64,000 nucleotides of DNA from Pseudobacter sp051955275. Its GTDB lineage: Bacteria > Bacteroidota > Bacteroidia > Chitinophagales > Chitinophagaceae. The number at the start of each line of letters is the position of its first letter. Position 1 is the first letter of the stretch. Location of the stretch: assembly GCF_051955275.1 (NCBI RefSeq), contig NZ_JBQCGW010000215.1, positions 5,799-69,798 on the forward strand. The letters run 5' to 3'. The notes below the pieces were generated by a model. The model was given only the letters and a program-made list of their open reading frames with translations. It was not told the origin of the DNA and searched no databases. The position numbers were made by a program, and so were the translations under genes. Positions 29,901 to 40,500 of this stretch are shown here, piece by piece.

Positions 29901-31488
29901 TGGTAATCCTCCCGTGCCTATCACCGGCAGGCCTATCTACAGGTATACGGATACTGCCAGGTGTAGCGCCACCTATGGCAACTTCAAGGATAGTGTGGAA
30001 GCCGTAGATTGTGTTACGTGCTACGGAGGTACATTATGCGGCGCACCTCCTGCTTGTGAGAATTGTGATGAAAGCACCGGTTTGCGTAAGTGCATCAATG
30101 GAATTTGCGAAACTGCACGCCTGGTATGTGCAGCTTCTTATCCTGCTCCAGGTGGATATATGAATATCTATGTATACAGGTTTTCTGATAATTCGACTCC
30201 GGCTGACATACCTGCGCAAAATATTTTCTCTCCGTACCCATGTAGTCCAGGCTCCTACTCATTAAGAGCTGAAGATGATATGTTATCGGCAAATGCTCCG
30301 GCAACTGCCACAAGCTCGCTGTCCTCTCCATGCGATCCTGTTACCGGCAAGATCTGTGAAAGTATTGTTGCCGATACCAGCTTCAACCCATATCTCACCG
30401 GAGTGCTGGGCAACTGGAGGGCGTACAGAGCGCTCACGCTGTACACTGACCGAAGGGAATCTGATCCTTCCATCTCCACCAATATCAGGCAGAATGGTGC
30501 GATCAGGAATTTCAGTCCTTACTGGACATTCCAGCAGGGACAACTCAAACCATCTACTGATACGGTTAAATGGGTTTGGAATAGTGAAGCTACCATCTTC
30601 AATAAAAAAGGACTTGAACTGGAGAATCGGGATCCGCTGGGCAGGTTCAATTCAGGTATCTACGGCTATGATTTTACTTTGCCTGTTTCGGTTACTCAGA
30701 ACAGTAAGTACAGGGAGTCTGCCTTCGACGGCTTCGAGGATTATGGTATGAACCTGACCAATTGTGGAGAAGCCTGTCCTTCGGTGAGGCATTTCGATTT
30801 CGGATCCTACCAGTCGCAGATGGATACTGCTGAGGCTCACTCCGGAAATAGAAGCCTGAAGATCCTGCCGGGTGCACAGGCAGGGATGACTGCTTACCTG
30901 GGATCCGAATCAAAAGACACCATCACATCAAAACTGAGTTTCCTGCCATTGACAGGCGCCTGTGGGGGAACAATGTTGAAAGAGATCAGGGCAGGAAAGG
31001 ATCTTTTATTGCCAGCTTTTTCTCCAACGGCCGGAAAGCAAATGGTATTAAGTGTTTGGGTGAAAGAGTCTCAGGACTGCAAATGCACCAATTATCAGAA
31101 CAGCAGGGTGGTTGTGCTGGCGAAGAATGCGGCGAATGTGGTAACCAGCTTCTATTTTACGCCATCCGGAAGTATCATAGAGGGTTGGCAGCGCATCGAT
31201 TCCGTATTTACGATCCCGGCCGATGCAGTGTCTGTTACCATCAGTATGCAGGCTACGGGAAGCTACACCACCTGGTTTGATGACCTCCGGATCCATCCGG
31301 TCAATGCCAATATGAAGTCATTCGTGTATCATCCCGTGAATCTCAGGCTGATGGCGGAGCTCGATGAAAATAATCATGCTTCATTTTATGAATATGATGA
31401 TGAAGGCACATTGATCAGGGTGAAGAAAGAAACGGTGCGTGGTATCAAAACCATTAAAGAAACCAGAAGTGCTATGGCCCAGCAGTAA
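23956..31488 (+). CDS. Giant secreted Rhs-companion protein with PA14 domain (2510 aa)
   Basis: The N-terminal membrane/signal segment (KTIAWLLYISIYLQLILTPF) is followed by an SpvB/Rhs-like entry motif near residues 112-185 (VDLFSGDFSYTIPLLDVGGY, then GLGWNINPG). A PA14 carbohydrate-binding domain follows at about residues 657-800 (RAPVTGSYSFRAKSDDGFYL). A Cys-rich region lies near residues 1942-2058. A jelly-roll-like domain occupies about 2295-2450 (QMVLSVWVKESQDC and YTTWFDDLRIHP). The protein ends with one YD-type repeat (YEYDDEGTLIRVKKET) and has no toxin tip. It lies 41 nt before the 3337-aa Rhs gene. By analogy with TcB/TcC pairs it may form one half of a shared cocoon around the Rhs toxin; that is inference. 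Confidence 0.75.
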   Translation: MVQTLSRYQKTIAWLLYISIYLQLILTPFLATAESGRYRPLYAFEGRGIATNRPLKKIHREVIAPVSNKIPVSAAAKQPAVKSDLTDLTDHTLSGGPTQPEMSAFSSVGNSNMVDLFSGDFSYTIPLLDVGGYPLALGYNAGITMDQEASWVGLGWNINPGTITRNLRGLPDDFKGDTVKKTVFVKENKTIGVNVAYDKEVAGVPIDKKLMSKKDAEDVKKSGLNFGLGVTHNNYKGWGLEVSHSIGLNAGKNALGPLSGGLSLSSSSMSGLSVTPSAGFVQQLKEKENSFSFTSISLPYNSRSGLGSLQLSTGISQSRHVENKNRNTRYNRGFSGGDWGSTLLSFYTPSVMPSINVPFTSRQFTFSAKIGWEEKILHRNIAVSGYVSRQYVAPADTTTYLPSYGYLNYQHAAPNGSSLLDYNREKELPFREKPAYPHIAVPSYSYDAFSISGEGTGGMFRAYRSEIGFVYDNRMRSGSSSERFSLDVGAGPDIAHLGFEVGPSSSSTRTGPWLADNRMADSVRFRNNDGLFQAAYFRNPGEKAINDKAYYAAVGDDDLVTLELEQRNSRDPNIVAASNLIRYRQGEALPGTIPVKKDSTLKRNRDKRVQVISYLNAREADAVGLNKYIDNYTYNVFDPSICGAPDNDPEDFGTGLTMELFGNKLLTGSPALVWYGRDELWQELTNGYPKDQQAGVVHDERWSIRWTGRMRAPVTGSYSFRAKSDDGFYLNVNGKNVIDNWKVTNFDAGYVYGSLNLEAGQFYEVEAAMFDNKKYGGLNLEWQYPGAVYHKIPRELLYPKATDSLRVRNPADTAKNLIVKEKRINDFRKAHHMSEISVLNNDGKRYIYGIPVYNLKLKDVTFSTKEGLGNMQKGMVKFTPSGNNPDNTTKNRNGKDNYFSKEEIPAYAHSFLLTGILSDDYSDLTGNGITEDDPGSAVKFNYSKICGYYNPFRWRTPAGPDSAAYNEGLRTDYRDDKGTYVYGEKELWYLHSIESKTMIATFVLSSRKDMPSVKENGERIYDSSAKRLEKIHLYSKADFNKYGKKAKPVKTVHFDYSYELCRGALGNDTGKLTLKKIWFTYNGVKRDSAQSNPYRFRYHSNNPRYNNQASDRWGSYKHPSQNPNSIAGDTVRNAEYAYALQDSALAAQNAGAWNLESIDLPSGGMLKIDYESDDYGYVQNRQAMQMYQIAGFNSSPNYNTAVPFLYGIQDYRYVFIKVPSGGTAKDIYDKYLSGIEKIYFKVFVRVPKDNYNNGQTHEYIPGYARLEKGAGSYGVAAGNIIWVKLQGLHLDGNAGGEYSPMMIAATQFLKQNLPSKAWPGSETGDDLDMREAISVVSSLVMNVVEAVNKFETVARQNGLMAQVDIRKSFVRLLSPQRKKYGGGHRVKRVTLFDNWNKMTGQRDAKYGQEYSYTTDENSNGSVVTYSSGVASYEPAIGAEENPFHMPIEYIDQPSVLLPSSRGYTEEPLGESFFPSPGIGYSRVRVRTINHLKKKSANGFDETSFYTAKDFPVFTERTVFDPGTFKRYRPALSNFLRIMAYHYLTLSQGFKVELNDMHGKLRSKASYPENDHKNYTSYAEYFYRSENTAGGKRLKNTVMAIRPDGVIDTAAVIGKDVELMMDLREQESISESINLEPNSEMFSAGTIPAILLIALNFYQREINRYRSAATVKVINRYGILDSVVAVEKGSRVSTADMLYDSETGDVLMTRTQNEFEDYVYNFTYPSHWAYKGLGPAYRNIDAYVENVTIRDGRIVSGADSALKIFTGGDEIMIAGKQRTGGATCAEQIASFPNYNRIWCIDSSDLKGGTRALYFIDRKGKPYSGFDISMKVVRSGSRNIFSAVGTATSLDSMIRRDPATGAYKLQIDDNSRVLGVSAAEFRQFWKVQDLFAQKESLNCLPRWIPTGRFACVTVNGRNTGERRAEMADSNRNSSSYGSANWVSLGINCKECPVPWVKTFLRCQTVADTQGEGGSSGVGTNASGGGNPPVPITGRPIYRYTDTARCSATYGNFKDSVEAVDCVTCYGGTLCGAPPACENCDESTGLRKCINGICETARLVCAASYPAPGGYMNIYVYRFSDNSTPADIPAQNIFSPYPCSPGSYSLRAEDDMLSANAPATATSSLSSPCDPVTGKICESIVADTSFNPYLTGVLGNWRAYRALTLYTDRRESDPSISTNIRQNGAIRNFSPYWTFQQGQLKPSTDTVKWVWNSEATIFNKKGLELENRDPLGRFNSGIYGYDFTLPVSVTQNSKYRESAFDGFEDYGMNLTNCGEACPSVRHFDFGSYQSQMDTAEAHSGNRSLKILPGAQAGMTAYLGSESKDTITSKLSFLPLTGACGGTMLKEIRAGKDLLLPAFSPTAGKQMVLSVWVKESQDCKCTNYQNSRVVVLAKNAANVVTSFYFTPSGSIIEGWQRIDSVFTIPADAVSVTISMQATGSYTTWFDDLRIHPVNANMKSFVYHPVNLRLMAELDENNHASFYEYDDEGTLIRVKKETVRGIKTIKETRSAMAQQ

Positions 31489-31529
31489 GGCCGGATATAA
31501 AATCACAGACCTATCCCTAAAGTTGATTT

Positions 31530-34500
31530 ATGTTATCGATAAAAAATACCAGATACATTTTCCCCGTGATTTGCCTGCTGATCTGCATGGCATTCATGGG
31601 ACCGGTGACTATAGCTGTTGATCCACCTGTTGTGAGAATCCTGAATGGCAGTACAGGACAATTGAAAGTGGATTCTCTGATGATGGTGGAAGATGCCAAG
31701 TTCTTCTCCGGCAATACAAACCTGATCAGGCCTTACCGGGTTGAAAACATGGTTTCACTGGAAGTGAATGAAGATGCGCTGATCCCGATCCAGGACAGCT
31801 TTACAGTAACTGCAAGATTGCAGATCAAAAAAACGGATGCGCTGCTGCAGGTCAGTACGCAAAATATTGATCTGACTGTGAATTACAGCAAGGACAGTAG
31901 TTATAAACAACGCAGGACATTCTACTTCAGCAATGCATTCCGGGTGGAAGTGAAAGTGATCAGCCTTTCGAAGTCCGTTGCCTGGGATGCCTATGCTTTG
32001 TGCAAAGTGGTGAATCAACTGCAGTCGCATCCGGCATATCGTTTCGATTGTGATACCAATGCCGTTAAAGCTGTAACGGCTAATACATTTAGTGTGGAAG
32101 ATGAGCTGCCGGTTTCCTGGGGGCATATGGATGGCGCCGATGAATATGACCTGGAGTGGGCGTATGTGGATCTGGTTGCACTGAATGATAGTATGTATGG
32201 GATACCGACGTCCCCTGATCCAAAATTGCTGTTTGCAGGGAATGCCAGCAGGGTAACCGTGTCTGGTACTTCATACCGAATTCCTCTATATTATGACCGG
32301 AAAGGGAAATTGTTTTTCAGGGTGAGATCTGTTCACTGGGCTTCCGCTCTGGGTGCGCAGGGGAGCAGGATAGAGGCCAAATGGAGCTCCGGGTATCCGG
32401 GAGGACTGGGCGCCTATGAATTCAATGGCCATGAAAAACAACTCAACTGGCAGAGCTCCACTTCATTTGCAGAAGATGGAAAGCGGAAAACCGTGATGCA
32501 GTATTACGATGGTAGTCTTCGGGCAAGGCAGACCGTTACCAAAGACAATGTGTCTGATAAAACCATTGTTGCTGAAAGCCTTTACGATTTCCAGGGCAGG
32601 CCGGTAATACAGGTAATGCCGGCGCCTACGCTGAATAATGTGATCAGGTATGCCCGTGGGCTCAACCGGACGACGGGGAATGAGGAGTATGAAAAGAGGT
32701 TATTCGATACACTTCCCGATCCTGCAAAATATTGCGAAACGCAGGCGATTCCAATGTCAAGCGATTCCGGCGCTTCCAGATATTATTCACCCCGGAATTC
32801 TTTCCTGAATTCAGGTGATCTCAAATACAGGTTTGTTCCTGATGCGGAGCTTTATCCTTTCTCGGAAGTTGAATATGCTCAGGACAATACAGGAAGGATA
32901 ACCCGCCAGAGTGGAGTTGGAATAGATTTCAGAATGGGAAGTGGACATGAAACTTACTATTCTTACGGAACTCCTGATCAACGGGAACTGGATGCCTTAT
33001 TCGGTACAGAAGTGGGGTTAGCTACCCATTATCAGAAAGTGGTGGTTCGCGATGCCAATGGTCAAACCAGTATCAGTTATACCGATATGCGCGGACGCAC
33101 CATTGCTACGGCGCTTGCAGGCTCCCTGCCTGCAGGAGCCAGAATGGATACATTGTCTTCGATGAAAAGAGACACTCGTACCGAAACCCTGGCTGATCCT
33201 TCCACTGCAGTGATCCGGGACCTGATAATGGAAAGCAAGAAAGGTCTTGAAGTAACGGAAGAGGATAGCGTACTGCATAGCTTTGAATACAAGCTGTCGC
33301 CTGAATCGATCCAGGCAGGCTGCTCCACTCAGTTCTGCTATGATTGTTTATATGATCTGGAGATCATCATTACCAGTGACTGCAACAACTGCAGGTTACC
33401 CGGCAAACAGGCGTTCTATTCGCTGACCCGGAATTTCAGTTTCGGGAACATCGATACTACCTGTAATCCTGCACAGGAATTTATTGTGAAATTTGACCTG
33501 TGGCTGAAAAAGGGTAGCTATGAAATTACTAAAAAGCTATCTGTGAATAAGACTGCCATGGATTATTACCGCGACAGTTTATTCATGAGCCGGAATAACT
33601 GCAAAACGGAAGAGCTGTTTGCCAACAACTACCGGAATAAGCAGGTGGTTAGCAATAATTGTCTTCCTGCCTGTGATGGTTGTTTGCTGAGTGTTGGCAC
33701 CTGGCAGGTTTATTGGAACAATTACAAGCAGAAATACAATATTGCCGCTGCGGATACTGTTGCACAAAAGGATTTGGCGATGCGTGCGCACAAAGAAGCG
33801 GTAGACGCCTGCAACGCATTGTGTGGTAACAATACGGAGAAGGATGCAATACGCAGCGCCATGCTTGCTGATCTCACTCCCCCGATGGGGCAGTATGCAG
33901 ATATCAACAGGGATGATAATAAGTATTCGATCTTCTTTATTGATTCTGTAACTACTCCCAGGTATCAGTTGATTTCAAATTATAAAGATGCCTCAGGAAT
34001 GCCAGCGCTTGTGTATCGGGAATCCACGGGTAAGATGGTTTCACCGCAACAATTATCTCCTGATGAATTTATTGAGAATTTCCAGTCTTCCTGGGCGGAA
34101 GCATTGTTGCCGAAGCATCCGGAGTATAGCCTGTTAGAAAAATATTCCCTGCTGGACAGCAGTCATCAGTGGGACCGTGATGCAGAAGCGATAAGCACAT
34201 ATGCCCTGGCGAAGCAGAGGGGATATATGAATCCTACTGGCGCTACTATATCGCCGTTCAGCTATTTTGCCGGAACTGGTCCGGATGTGGTCAGGGATCC
34301 GTTTTCAAATTATAACGGACGCATGTTCAGGTTTGCGATAGAAGATATAATTGAAAGATTTCAGGATATGGCTCCTGGGCCGGATGCATCCTTATATGGT
34401 CTTGCAGCTATTAGTATTTTATGTACTGATAATCAGCAGAGTTGCATTCAGGCAAATGCCAGTGGCTTACACTTGGCCAATAGTCTATCTATTTGTGACG

Positions 34501-37500
34501 CTGACCGTGACATAGCCTGGCAGGTATTCAGGGCAACCTACCTTTCCTGGAAAAAGCAAAAGATATTCCAATGGGTGAGAACCGGGTCCAGTGCTCCTTC
34601 TGCTTTAGAGCTGCGTAACAACGGCTACGCTTCGCATTTTGTATTTGACGAGTTGTTTGACAACAATGGTTTGCCGAGAACTGTATCCGGTATGACTGCA
34701 GCCAATAATCATAAAGCCAGTGCAGAGCAAAAAGCTAAAAATTATTACGATTCCAATTGTGTTGCCTATGTGAATTACTGGATCAAGACCTTGTCTGCAT
34801 CCTGTGCTTTGTATGATACCCTTGACCTCAGGCAGAATGTGATGCCTTTACTTGTAGCTGTTTGTCAGCAAGGCGCGGATATCGACCATCCGTTTGGTTC
34901 CAGTACGGTAAAACCTTCAAGTATCTACGCATATCGCAGTTTCGAGGAAGTGATAGCGGCTTATAACAGAAAAAAGGGAATCAGGAACAATAACTGCAAT
35001 GCCTATGTGATCACTGCCCCGGCTCCGTATGACCAGCAGGTGGCTCCAAGTGACAAGCCACTTGCTCAGAAGCCGGCGGACTGTGAATGCGACCTGATAT
35101 TGAAATTTCAGCAGCAGTTCGTTAACAGGGGCAGCGAATACGGAACCTTCGGCCGTTTCATGCGTGAAGTGTACAAAACCGACATTACCGATTCCATTGC
35201 CGATTACCTGACCGGTATCTGCAATAATTCTCCTTCCTGTACATATCTGTCCGGAAATATCTTATTGCCACCGGTATTTCAATGTAATACCGGAGATGTT
35301 TGTATCGATTGTTCATTATTCAACAGGATCGACTCGTGTTTCAGGGCCGGTTTCCCGGATGTGCTTCCTTCGTCTGATCCCGCGGTGCGTTCAGATTCGG
35401 TACAACAAAGCTGGAACCGGCTCTATGAGAATTATATGAACCATAAGACCGGGTTTGCCAAATCAGCGGCCGATTACCTGGCATTTGCCAGGCAATGTCA
35501 GGGAAGTTCAAGGTCTTTTGGGTGTGATTCATTGAACAGGATTTTGTTGGCTTACCGCCAGGTGCGGAAAACTTCGTTTGGTGTAAGGTACCAGCGGAGT
35601 TATACTTCCGTTGATGGCTCAAGGGTAACACTTACTGATCCTGCTGACCTGGTGAAGGATGGTATGATGATGTTCCCTGATTCCGTTCGTGCAGGTACGC
35701 TCCGCAGTTACAATGGAGATGCCATTTCAGCAGTCAACTTTCAGCCTTTCTGTTTTCCGCAAGGCTACGCTTATGAGTTTCGTTTCAAACTGCTTAAGCC
35801 TGAACCGAAAGGTGATCTTTTCTACAGCATTGCAGGAAGTTTTGGTGCTACTTTCTCCTTGACGGTTCAGGGGCTTAAGTTAATCATGGTTGCAAATCCG
35901 GAACTGGGTGTTACGTTCCCTGTAAATGTTGTTGCAGATCCTGATACTACAATAGTTAACGGCTGGTGTACGGTAAAATGCAAGACCACTATTTCCAATG
36001 TTTATATTTACTTCAATGGTAAACTGATCTATACCGGATCACGCAACCCGGTAACGCCAATCCCGAACTTTCAAATTATAGGGGCTTCTTTTTATTCCCG
36101 TCAAGCGGCCATTGATTGGTACAAATTATATGATCACAATGATTCATTGAAATACTTTGAATATTTCAACTCCCTGGCTGGTTATAGTATTCCTGCGCCT
36201 TCACCTTTTTGTGCTCCTGTTACGGATTGTAAAACGCATTTTGTCAGCTTCTTCAATCAAAGGAACGGGAATAGCAATTTCAACTACCAGCAAATAGAGG
36301 AAATTTACAAACAGACATGCGGAAGGCTTCCGGATCCCTGTTATGAAGTGGACTCATTGATGAATACGCTGAAGCGATTCAATAAGTCAGAGAATCCATC
36401 AAAAGCAGTACCGTCAATTGTTGCCCCTGGTATGGCGGCTCCTGACTCCCTGGCCAATGATCCGGAACGCACGTTCAGGGATGGCGCATTCATGTGGGAG
36501 TCCAGGTTTCAGGCAAAGAACACCAATAGCGAGTATACGTATCACAGGATTGCTGCGCCTGCAGGAACTTTACTTTGCACCGACCAGAATTTTTCAGTTG
36601 AAGGCAGGTTCAGAGCGGTATCTGATGTGTGGGGCACTACTGCTGATCTCTTTTATTATGATCATCCTGGTATTGGGAGGTATGTGGTGTGCAGGCAGTC
36701 CGGTGGCCTTTATATCAGGCTGGTAACACTGACTGATGGTACATCTGATGTGAATTTCACTCCAATGATCCTGCTGACGGGTGTTGGTGCTGCTATAACC
36801 GATTGGAATAATTATAAGGTTACGTTTGCACCGGACAGTGTAAGATTCTATTTCAATGATATAAAGAAAGGAGCAGTAAGGAACCCTCGCAACGGGATGG
36901 CGTTAACAAACCATTTCCAATGGATGGTGAATTCTTACAAAGGCAGCCTCGATTGGGTGAAAGTGCACAACTCCAAAGGGAAACCTGTTTATTATGAAGA
37001 CTTCAACGATCCCAATAAGCCAGCAGGGTTCGATCCCACTTTTATTTGTTCGGCATTGGCCGATTGTCAGACCAGTTTCGTGAATTATTTCAACCAGCAA
37101 AGGAATACCAGTTATGCATTCCGGCAGATTGATTCTCTGTACTATCATAGAACAGGGAGGAGTCTGGATGTATGTGGGATCAGGGATTCATTGATGAATG
37201 TAATGGGCAGGTATAATGCCAATGAAAACCCGAACCGGCTGATCCTGACGCAACATTTCAATGACCCTGCTACTATTTGGGAAAACAGCCAGTATGCGAA
37301 TAACCGGAATGCAGAGTTAATTGTAGGTAACGGACTTTTCAGGCATCCTGATACGTTGCAGAATATCAGTTATGGCACAGGATGGAAAGGTTTCCGCTTA
37401 TCCGCTTCTACGGCATTCTGCGCAAACCGGGAGTATACGCTCGAGGTAAAGATGAAAGTGTTCAGGGATATCTGGGGCAATGAAGAAATATTCTATTTTG

Positions 37501-40500
37501 ATGACGGAAATGTTCAGTTCAAATTTGATAAACGTACCGGAAGTGCTACTCTCAATGGCATCAACCTGACTTCAGTATTAGCGCGCAATCCTTCAAATCC
37601 GGCAACCCGGGTGAATATCCTGGCAAGCACTGTTAATATGAACAGTAATCCCTCGCAGCTTGTACAGGAGTGGGTAACGGTCAAATTCAATATTACTCCA
37701 ACAAGAATCAGGTTGTATTGGAATGATGTATTGAAATTGGATCAGACCAGGACCAATACCGGATTCCAGCCGGCATCAAGCCTGGATCTGTATTTCAATA
37801 GTTTGCAGGGGGCGCTGGATTATGTAAAAGTATACAACAGCAAAGGGCAGATATATTTCAGTGAGGATTTTGAAGACCAGCAAAGGCGTGCCCTGGTAGA
37901 TCCAGCTTTCCTTTGTCCAAAGGCAACGGCAGATTGTAAGACTCCGTTTTTAACTTATTTCAACCAGCAGCGTGGAACCAGTTACACATTTGATCAGATC
38001 GATTCCCTTCATTTTGCCATGACTGGAACTTCCCTGAACATATGTGGCGACCGGCCCATGTCGGAGCCTTACTTCTATACCTTGTGCGGCCGCGCTACCC
38101 CCGGTTATCCCGCAGTGGCAGTGGATCCGATCAATAATTGTACAGACAGCACTTTCTTTATTGATAGTTATGCACAAACACGCTATCGATACTATGCAGA
38201 TAGTCTCAGAGGCAATTTCGACAGCGCGTACAGGGCAAAGTGCCTGAATGCCTATAAATTCGAAAAATTCACTGTTCGTCGCTCGGTGCAGGAATATCAT
38301 TACACGCTCTATTATTATGATCAGGCGGGTAACCTCGTAAAAACGGTCCCTCCCGCAGGTGTACGTCCGGTACGGGATTCCATCTGGCTTGATAATGTAA
38401 AAATTGCACGTGCAAACAAGCAGGAGCTGGTTCCCGGCCATGAATTGCCGACCGATTACCGATACAATGCGCTCAATCAGGTGGTATCACAAAAGAGCCC
38501 TGATGGCGGCGCCAGCAGGTTTTGGTACGACAGATTGGGCAGGCTGGTGGTCTCTCAGAATGCAAAACAGCGTTACGCTTCTTCCAATGAGGAAAACCGG
38601 CTTTACAGTTACACCAAGTATGATTCACTTGGCCGTATAAAGGAAGTTGGGCAGCTAAGGAATTTGCTGAGTAACGGTGTTATGCATGATACTACAAGTC
38701 GTAACCCGGAACTGCTGTCTATTTGGATGACTGCGCTTAATCAGAGACGTGAGCAGATAACCTCTACTGTGTATGATCTTCCTTACCCAGGATTTACAGA
38801 AGTGGTGGATAACAGGCAGATTGTGAAGCAGCGAAATCTGCGAAACCGTGTGAGTTATACCACTTATACGGATAGCTGGAATACGGCCAATTATAATCAG
38901 GGGACATTCTATACATACGATATCCATGGAAATGTGGATACATTGCTGCAGGATTTTGGATGCGGTACCTGTGGAAATTCCGAGGTGAATAATCTGATGA
39001 ATCAGAATGGAAACCGGTTCAAGAAAATATTCTACAATTATGATCTGATCAGCGGAAAGGTTAATGGAGTGGCCTATCAGAGAGGTTGGTCTGACCAGTT
39101 CTTCCACCGTTATTCTTATGATGGAGAGAATCGTTTGACCCTGACTGAGACCAGTATTGACGGAAAGGTATGGGAGCGGGATGCCCGTTATGAATATTAT
39201 CTCCATGGTCCGCTGGCGCGAACGGTACTGGGCGCCCAGCATGTGCAGGGAATTGATTATGCGTATACGTTGCAAGGGTGGTTAAAGGGAGTGAATAGCG
39301 CCGGTGCCCTATCTGCCTATGATATGGGAGGTGATGGAGATACGAGGACCGGGGCTGCCAACAGGTATGTGGCAAGGGATGCTTACGGATTTGCGTTGAA
39401 CTATTTCGCAAATGATTATAAAGCGATCGTAGATACGTTAAAATCTTTCCCTGGTTACAGTGCCTACCTGAACACCGATTTCCGTCCATTGTACAATGGA
39501 AATATCAGTAGTATGGTCAGTACCAACCGGGTGTTTGAAAACCCTGCTGCGTATCCTGATAGCGCCACTTTGCTCTTCAATTATACGTATGATCAGCTGA
39601 ACAGGATAACAGGCATGGATGTGTTCAATAAATTCAACCGGACTGCCAATAATTACAATAGTCTCGTAAAAATAGACAAGTTCCGTGAGAGGGTATCTTA
39701 CGATGGTAATGGAAATATCCTGAAATATCTCCGCAACGGAAACGGTAATGGAGCTACTGTGCGGATGGACAGTTTGCGGTATAGCTACTATCCGGGGACG
39801 AACAGACTGAAGCATGTGAGGGATAGTGTTCCTGCCAACTGGTATGGTGCTGGCGTGACAGATAAGATTATTGATATCGATAATCAGTCGGATCCTGAGA
39901 ACTACATATACGACAGCATCGGCAATCTGATTAAAGACAAGGCCGAGAAAATAACGAATATCGGTTGGAACGTTTATGGTAAGATCACCAGTATCAGTAA
40001 GGCAGAAAATTCACCTCAGCCTGCCAGTGAAATACGGTATACCTACGATGCGTCTGGTAACAGGATCAGCAAATCGGTAGAGAAGAGTGGAAGAAAGAAT
40101 ATTACCTGGTATGTGCGGGATGCACAGGGGAATGTGATGGCTACTTATACTGGAGAGGACGAGGTGGCGAAGCCTTTGCCGGGATTTGCAATAGTTGAAT
40201 CAGAGCGGTATATTTACGGAAGCAGCAGGCTGGGAGTGACTAGTTTAGATCAGCCAGTGGATAATGGAAATGCGGGCCCTGCGAGTGTGACGGGTGATAC
40301 AGGATCGGTTGGGGTGAGGGGAGAAAGGATGTATGAGTTGAGTAACCACCTGGGGAATGTGCTGACGACTATTACAGACAGGAAATTTGGCGTATCTTCA
40401 AATGGCTCTTTGATAGATTATTATGAACCGGTGATGTTGAGTGGAACGGATTATTATGCTTTTGGATCGTTGATGAGGAGTGCAGGGGATAAAGCTTATA

